A stretch of DNA of 64,000 bases from Bactrocera neohumeralis (Eukaryota; Arthropoda; Insecta; Diptera; Tephritidae): contig NC_065919.1 in NCBI RefSeq assembly GCF_024586455.1, positions 26,822,839 to 26,886,838 of the forward strand, written 5' to 3'. A model generated the notes under the pieces. It saw only the letters and a program-made list of their open reading frames with translations, had not been told where the DNA came from and made no database searches. A program made the translations under genes and the position numbers. This document shows, in pieces, positions 57,480-64,000 of this stretch (position 1 is the first letter of the stretch; each line of letters starts with the position of its first letter).

Positions 57480-58605
57480 AGCAAGAGAACCCGTATGCTG
57501 AAAATTTGAAAATTTTTAAAAAGTGGGTTCGGCCCCGCTCTCTAATAGGTTTAATGTACATTCTCCTAGACCACTACAGCTGCGATAGCCAAATTCGCTT
57601 AGGACAATCTTTACAAGAACTATACCAATACCTCTGCCAACTCAACATATAACGGTATGGTTAAAAACTACTTAAAGCGCCAACTAAATACGCCAGAGAC
57701 ATTACAATGTACCTACGAGATGGTATAGAAGGGCTTTTAAGATGCCGGTGTAAAAATTGGCGAATGGAGATGGCACCGTCCCTTTCAGGCAAAGTCACAT
57801 ATCTCAGCACCTGCTCAACCGATTTAAATCAATTTCGCTACATAACATTCTTTTATCATTCTTGATATTCCCTATAGTTGATTTTCATCACAAATATTGG
57901 CCAATGTGTGATTTATATAATTGAAGTTCTGGGATTATCATTTCCCGACAATGTTATGTCTGCGTGTCATAAAGGGTTTGTTTATAAAGATTTTCGAACT
58001 TCCATGTGACGTTATCGCCAACATGTTAGTCATCTCTATGCAAATATAAGAGCGTGATTAACAAATAAAAGTATTTCCTTGTGCCAAAAATTGATAAACT
58101 GTGGTGAAAACTTGCCCTAGCCCCCATAAGACTAATTCCAGGATTTACCAACATCCGACTGACTTTACACCATATTATTGGGGATGATATGCGAGGTACT
58201 TTAATGAACCTTTCGGAACTTTTTTTTATTATGTGGCATATTACTAGTATATAGTATTGATAAGTATAGATAAAATCGGGTCGATACTACCCCCGACACT
58301 CATATCTTCTTCTTTTTCCTTATGGGGATGTTTCGCCTTCTCACTTTAGCTCGCCTTCGAACGGATGTTCTTAGGCTACTCAGAGGATACTTGGTCAAAG
58401 ACCAGAAGTCGTGAGCTGCTTGAGTCATATGTAAAAGAATCGTTTCTGGCCACTCCCAAGTGAATGGCGATCAGAGAACTTTCCTCACTTGCGTGAACTT
58501 CTACACATGACTCCATCCTCCAAGATCTCATATACTACATTTATAATGATTTTCGTTTTTCTTACAAACCTTTTGTCGAATATGTCATTCAGTGTATGTA
58601 ATATA
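57480..58605 (+). repeat. Dispersed repeat of the 11978-13060 class, left and middle part
   Basis: AAAAAGTGGGTTCGGCCCCG, TCTAATAGGTTTAATGTACA, GAGATGGTATAGAAGGGC, GGCACCGTCCCTTT and ATTCTTTTATCATTCTTGAT form the block order seen in the better-kept copies near 15095. The interior from 57900 is decayed. A pogo-type MITE (58606-58775) interrupts it before the terminus at 58776-58857. Confidence 0.5.
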
Positions 58606-58775
58606 AAGTTAAACTTCCATAACTCGAACTTCTATAACTCTAAGTTCTCCATAAATCAAGCCATTGACTTGGCAAGAGAACACAAATTTCATACAGATTT
58701 ACTTCCATAACTCGAAATGTCTCCAACTCGAAGATTGCTTGGGAATTATGGTGATTCGAGTTGGGAAGTTCAACT
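58606..58775. mobile_element. Pogo-type MITE, 170 bp, with TIRs
   Basis: The left end AAGTTAAACTTCCATAACTC and right end GATTCGAGTTGGGAAGTTCA pair as inverted repeats with few mismatches, and TA lies just outside both ends. Internal copies of 'CTTCCATAACTCGAA' repeat the TIR motif (58687-58720). No ORF. The motif 'GAACTTCCxTAACTCGAAT' is of Tigger/pogo type. Confidence 0.6.
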
Positions 58776-58857
58776 TATATACTTGGATATATTTGCACCT
58801 TTAGGATTCCTATCATTTTTGCGGTTAAAATGCTCAGTTGCACCCTAACTTAGCCCA
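58776..58857 (+). repeat. Dispersed repeat terminus
   Basis: GCGGTTAAAATGCTCAGTTG followed by CACCCTAACTTAGCCCACAC is a diverged copy of the terminus at 15490-15535, again lying just right of a pogo-type MITE. Confidence 0.5.
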
Positions 58858-58899
58858 CACTTACTTTTTTAACCTTTATTTCTCAAATTAGTTACTCGA

Positions 58900-59195
58900 C
58901 GTTGCGAGTTTTCGAGAGAAAAGTTCTGCGAAAGATTTATGGTCCTTTGCGCGTTGGCCACGGCGAATATCGCATAAAATGCTGTACGAGTGTACGATGA
59001 CACATAGTTCAGCGAATTAAAAGACAGTGGCTACGCCCACAATGGACGAAAACACTCCAGCTTTTTTTAACCAGGTGGAGAAGGACCTGGCTACGCTTGG
59101 AATATCCAATTGGCGCCACGTAGCGAAAAGAAGAAACGACTGGCGCGCTGTTGTTACTCATAATCGCGTAGCGGTGTCTGCGCCAATTAAGAAGA
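58900..59195 (+). mobile_element. Short 5'-truncated RTE LINE with internal deletions
   Basis: Matches 30700-31093: CGAGTTTTCGAGAGAAAAGT, GATTTATGGTCCTTTGCGCG, GTGGAGAAGGACCTGGC and the tail AATTAAGAAGAAG. Relative to that copy, parts around 30780-30860 and 30890-30960 are deleted or garbled. The duplication AGTTACTCGA at 58890-58899 and 59196-59205 marks the insertion; its last four bases may overlap the element. Only the C-terminal domain is represented. Confidence 0.8.
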
Positions 59196-59205
59196 AGTTA
59201 CTCGA

Positions 59206-62200
59206 ATACAAGTCGTATACTTATAAAGACTGCTGGTATTTAAAGCAGTCATGCTAGGTCCAAGATAGGAGGACACACATGGTCATTTATGGGCAAGTGT
59301 TTTGTAATACGAAGAATACTTAAGTCGAATCCACACCCTCATACAATGATAAGACACCATTAAGTGCTGAAGCGTCCAATTTGATGCCAGCAGGTTCAGA
59401 TCCATGTTATTTCAAACTTGTATTCGCTTAAGAGAGCCACTTGAAAAGTAAGTACTAAACACTTAATAATCGAAATACTGCAAAATTATTCAGAGAAATC
59501 GAGTTTTATTAAGAGGAACGACTTGTTAACTGGGCTTTTGGTCATTTAGCCCGGAACAGGAGAGCCTTGCTACCATAATTGTACTGTTGACTGGAGCTCG
59601 TGCGAAACACCGCCTTTTTGGAATAAGTAGTATGAAGTTTACCAATGTCTCGATCCATTTTTTAATGAAACTTAATACTCCATAGTAACGAATATTCACA
59701 TCGCTGAAGACAGCTACACTCAGAAGCAAAAGAGTTATTGAAGTTAAGTAATTCTGCCTCAAAGACGCTGTAGGGGCTAGGGTAGGACCAGAATGCCTGA
59801 GCATAGCCTTCTCCAATACACTGGCATAGCGCTGAGACTTGGCCCAGCTGTAAAAAATCCCCAGAATATGAGTGTGTAAAATTGGCGATGCAGTTTAATG
59901 GAGAATATAGTCCATATTCTGCTCTGAGTCAGGGTTCAGAAACCTTCTAGCAATATGCCTATGAACGATATCAATGAGTGGCGACAGTTGAATAGCCATT
60001 GTTTTTGGAGTCCATAGAATATTACCAATATTGATGATTGCCACTCATTGAACTCACTCAAGATCCACAGTTTAGATGAGTGAACAACCAATCAAGATGA
60101 AGTACAATTAGGTAGAAACCCCTCAAATAATTGTGTTTACGCTGTCGGTGACTCGCTTGTAGTGCCAGTCATATTTTCTAACCAAAGAGTGTAAATAAAT
60201 TGAACAAAAATACAGAGCTAGCAGAAGTTGATGAAGAAAAATGTGGATGGGAGAAAGCCATTATTAAAAATTATATCAAGAAACGTCACTCTTGGGCAAT
60301 CTAATTTAAGACTTCTCAAAACGTGAACAACTTTCTTCTGCACTTTTCAGTCAACCCGTTAATTTATATTAAGGCAAATAAAGAAAAAAGTGAGAATTCA
60401 ATGTGGTGGCTAGTGGTACGAAAATTTAAGGTTAGTTGTGCAAAATAATGATGAATATCGTATTTATTTAATTTTTTTAATTTAAAATTTTAATTAAAAA
60501 CTGCGTCTTCGCATTGCTTTGAGCATTTCGTGACAAATTTCAATTATTTTTGTGCACTCGATTTTAATTTAAGTGGCAATCAATTTAAAATCAGAAACAC
60601 CCACACTGCAAATACAAATACATGTACAAAAACATACAAAATTGGTAAGCTGGGCTAAGCCATTTTAATATTCATGAAGTTGAAAGAGTATGGACCGAAA
60701 TAGGCGTGCGCTAATTCACTTTGACCGGCGGTGCATATTTCATGAAATAAATTAGTTTTTAATTGCATAGGAGTTGTATGCATAATATGAGCCGATGATA
60801 CCAAGCGATAAAAATAATAAAAAGCGCGCGCGCACAAAAGTATGCAACGCAATGTCGATGGAAAATGAAAACCCACAGAAGCAAATTCCGAAAAAAAATC
60901 ATAAACGATAACAGCGCAATATTCAAAGGCGTGCTAAGCTGTCTGGGTCGATAGCAAAAAGAAGCAAACAACAACAACTTTATATGCATAATGTGGGCCT
61001 TGTCATATTTGCTCACCCACCAACGCACCAATGAAATCCCCAGTTGACCCGTAAGTAATACGTCGCAAAGCCAAAAGGGCATTGAGCATTTTTATACACG
61101 CGGTTTATGGATATTAGAGTTTAAAGGTATGCGCTTACGCGGAGAGCGAGTGAGAGTGGGCATAAAAAGGTTGTGGAATTATGCTAATTTGTAATTGAAA
61201 ATATTGGGGGTGGATGTAACAGTGGTGTAAGAAACAAAAGCATGAAAAAGATATGCTGAATAATTTATTGAATTTTATGTCATAAAACATGGACAAACAT
61301 TTAAAATGAATAGCGGCATAGGCGCTCTTATGCGCGCACACGTGAAAGCCTAAAGGTATGCAACATAAATTTTCATTCCAGTGTTTGACGAAGTTTGATT
61401 AAGAAATTGGAAAGAGATAGACGCGCAGCGGCTCTAATTTATATAGAAGTTACTTCTTTTGAAAATTATCAATATAAAACTGTTATGGTTTCATTTCTAG
61501 TCCCATGCTAAGCGAAGAATATGGCACCACGCGGTTGCTATTTCACTGCAATCTGATTTACAAGCGCTTTGTTTTGATGACGCTCTAAGACGCTAACCCA
61601 CTTAACGGAAGTCGCGCCGACGGCAGTTGTGCCTTTTACTCTTTCCCATCCTTGTGGAATTTTTAAGCCCCCACCAGCTTTTCATCTGTCATTTTTCTTT
61701 AACCACTCACCTTCGCGTTTTCAGTCAGTCGGCTAAACTGCTTAGCGAGCATGATTTATGCACATTTTCCCTGCATATTTCTTAAATGCTTGCCTATTCT
61801 ATTTTCCGTATAAGTTCTACCTTGCGGCGCAATTTACGGCGCGTGCATTTAATAGCAGCTGACTCGTGCCTCTTTTTTTGTTATTAAACAGCGAAATGAA
61901 ATAATTTTACTGCCGACTCAGCACGTTATTACGTTTCAGCACATGTGCAGTGTGCTTGCCAACTTTTAGGCATAAGTTCGAAAGGTGTTGAAGTTATTTG
62001 CCCTTCCCAGGCCAATCGGCGAAATCAATGGAAAGTAATGACGTGCATAAATGATTCAAGCAGTGGAAAGCAGAGAGAGCAAGAGGTTATAAATATCTTG
62101 CATAGTTTAAGGTGCCTACACATTTTTGAAAATTAGCGGTCTTGTATAAGAATTGAAAAGAGTTGCGGTCTTTTCACATGTTATAAAGTGTTAGCGAAAT

Positions 62201-62420
62201 TTAAACTTGACATTTGTTAAATGCTTTACTTTAAGGCGTTTTAGTACAATTGAGTGAATGAGTAAATCTTCACGCTTATTATGCATATGTCCATTAATAA
62301 ATAATAAAACATAACTATATTTTAATTCAAGATATTGTGTTGTAGAATGTGTTGTGTTATTTGTTTTTTTTTTTTTTTTTTTGAGAGAAGACTCATCACC
62401 CGAAAGGTTACTATATTTTA
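59206..62420. other. Unassigned noncoding DNA
   Basis: About 3.2 kb with no gene recognised. The part 59520-60010 is less AT-rich and may be old LINE debris. There is a GCGCGCGCGC tract at 60824-60833 and a 19-base T run at 62364-62382. Confidence 0.3.
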
Positions 62421-62422
62421 TT

Positions 62423-62900
62423 AAGGGGTTACGTGGGCTTCCTCGAGTAAAAAACAGCATTTTTTCAACAATTTTTTTCCATTTAAAAGTTATAATAATT
62501 TATTAGAATTTTTTATTGTTACAAAAGAAATTCTGAAAGTTTTGAAAAAAAAAAAAATATTTTAAACTGCCATTGCGACGCCACTTCCGGAGACACCTCG
62601 GCAGAAATTCCTTACAGGACCTTTGAAAAAAATACGTGTTTTAGTTAAAACCTTAACTTAAAACTTTGAAGAAGTAAAAAACTGAAAATTGAATTTTTGG
62701 CAAACATTTTTACAAAAAAATTAAAATTTCAATCAAACTTTCATAATTTTTTTTTCAAATGGTTAGAATCGAAAAAAAATCTCTCATCCAAGTATTTAAG
62801 AATTGCATCTCAAAGACTTATGTAAAATTTCATGAAGATCGGTTGAGTAGTTCTCAAGTAATCTTGTCAACAGACTTCAAAAACACTATTTCGACAAAAA
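62423..62900. repeat. Dispersed repeat, copy B
   Basis: It begins AGGGGTTACGTGGGCTTCCT, like copy A at 32641. The part 62570-62887 is the reverse complement of 32813-33132 with divergence (GACCTTTGAAAAAAATACGT, GAAGATCGGTTGAGTAGTTC, CAGACTTCAAAAACAC). The plus-strand ORF at 62759-62947 inside it is not a gene. Confidence 0.55.
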
Positions 62901-63304
62901 TTCGTTTAAAGAATCTAGTCACAAGTACATATAAATATTTAATATGAAAATACTACCATTCAACGAGAATCAAATAATTTTTCCAAATGGAAATTCAATA
63001 TGAATAAAATAAAAGTTCATATATCTTGTTCAGTAGAAGTATGTCTCTTGACAGTTCAAAATCCAATATATCAAAATTTTCAAACAGAATATTTCATTCA
63101 AAATAGTTATCTTCTGCTTTCATCCTCGCCAATGACTCGGCTATTGATCACTAGCAGTTTCGTTTGGCATTGACGGCGCTGCTAGAATCAAAGATATTTT
63201 GCGATTTTCGAATTTCTATGGTGTATTTGACAGGTCAAGTTCTCTAACTCGGATTACAAGTTACAGTACAATAAATTCAAAGCTGGACTTTCAGACGAAC
63301 CTTC
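62901..63304. other. Unassigned noncoding DNA
   Basis: Between the dispersed repeat and the transposase relic. No feature recognised. Confidence 0.3.
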
Positions 63305-64000
63305 ATTTTCAAGCGTTGGGCATCTCTGTGACGCCGTTGTAGCGAATTTTGCGAAAAGATCTTGGCCTACATTCTTACAAGATCAAACTGAAGCAAGAAC
63401 TGAAGCCGCTTGACCACCAGAATCATCGTATGTTCGTGAATTAGGCAGAGCAACAACTTGAAAATGATCCGGAATTTCATAGAAAAATCACCTTCAGCAA
63501 TGAGGCTCATTACTGGCTGAATGGCTTCGTCAATAATAATAAAATATGCGTTATTGGTCAGGCAGCAATTCACAATTACTCCATTAGTACCCATGACATA
63601 CCGAAAAAATTACGGTTCGGTGCGGTTTATGGGCCGGTGGTGTCATTGGTTGGCATTTCTTCCGTGAATGGGAATCGTTATCGCTCAATGATAACCGAAT
63701 ATTTTTGACTCGAATTGGATGATATGGACTTAGACAATATCTGGTTCTAACAGGAGGGCGCGACAAGCAACATAACGAATGTCACAATCGATTTATTGAA
63801 AACCAAGTTTGGTGAACGTGTTATCTCACGAAATGACCCAGTCAATTGGACGCCCCGGTCGTAAGATTTGACACTATTAGACTATTTTATGTGAGACTAC
63901 GTCAAGTCTAGGGTCTATGCCAACAATCCAGCGACGATTGATGAACTTCGTACAAATATCGAACTTGAAATTGCAGCAGTATCGGCCGATTTATGCTTGA
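63305..64000 (+). mobile_element. IS630-Tc1-mariner superfamily relic, cut by window end
   Basis: The plus strand reads RILRKDLGLHSYKIKLKQEL and KPLDHQNHRMFVN (63341-63440). It continues with FSNEAHYWLNGFVNN (63493-63537; first catalytic Asp is Asn), LRFGAVYGPVVSL, VNGNRYRSMITEYF, IDLLKTKFGERVISRNDPVN (63790-63849) and YVKSRVYANNPATIDELR. The QDGATCH motif reads QEGATSN, so a second catalytic Asp is lost too. Several stops. It continues beyond 64000. Same lineage as 33440 and 43397; the N-terminal HTH is missing. Confidence 0.8.

Noticed and set aside
59520..60010. Possible minus-strand RNase H (SVFEAELL)
   Set aside because: Only one weak motif, without the DGS or DSQ partners.
1..64000. 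CRISPR arrays, rRNA, tRNA, operons, riboswitches
   Set aside because: Looked for and not seen; the sequence is eukaryotic and shows none of their signatures.

Overview
The window reads as nuclear DNA of a higher (brachyceran) fly. A tephritid fruit fly such as Bactrocera, Zeugodacus or Ceratitis is my best guess. The evidence is the AT-rich noncoding sequence with CA/TG/TA microsatellites, the many mariner and Tc1-like relics, LINEs of RTE, Jockey and RNase-H-bearing I/LOA/R1-like types, and dispersed elements of the dipteran (TA)n-core-(GTCY)n 'mini-me' kind. The species is inferred from repeat style only. No prokaryotic, phage or CRISPR features are visible.

Only one convincing host gene is seen: an intact single-exon, minus-strand ORF at 46817-47935 (372 aa). 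It encodes a cysteine-rich, zinc-ribbon-like protein with an acidic tail, and an AATAAA lies just past its stop. Its family is not recognised. The rest looks intergenic or intronic and is heavily colonised by transposons, nearly all of them broken.

Layout. 1-8.9 kb: noncoding DNA, a TA-flanked internally deleted mariner (1358-1846), and a mariner plus a pogo-like terminus inside an older repeat (4.25-6.0 kb). 8.9-15.5 kb: LINE RNase H fragments, one of them (10591-11609) inserted in a mini-me-like element with a 10-bp target-site duplication, then a long (GTCY)-bearing repeat. 18.2-23.2 kb: two paralogous units carrying long imperfect TATTGG arrays; the second unit was later hit by a mini-me-like element and by a 60-bp LINE tail with a perfect 13-bp target-site duplication. 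26.8-31.6 kb: a LINE RNase H relic, then a nearly full-length RTE-type LINE (28263-31096) inside the endonuclease region of a Jockey-type LINE. 33-45.9 kb: mixed remnants, namely a Jockey RT fragment, ITm-superfamily transposases, a TIR-complete Tc1-like element (36741-38347), mariner, and a LINE block present twice. 46.8-47.9 kb: the host gene. 48.4-59.2 kb: four mariner relics, a PIF/Harbinger-like MITE (53926-54466), a pogo-type MITE and a truncated RTE. 59.2-64 kb: mostly unassigned noncoding DNA, a dispersed repeat, and a transposase relic running off the end.

The genes do not form a pathway. The main content is a readable insertion history: nested elements with target-site duplications and, in one case, an empty paralogous site 3 kb away. 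All alignments were made by eye. Family names for repeats are tentative, and no database search was possible.
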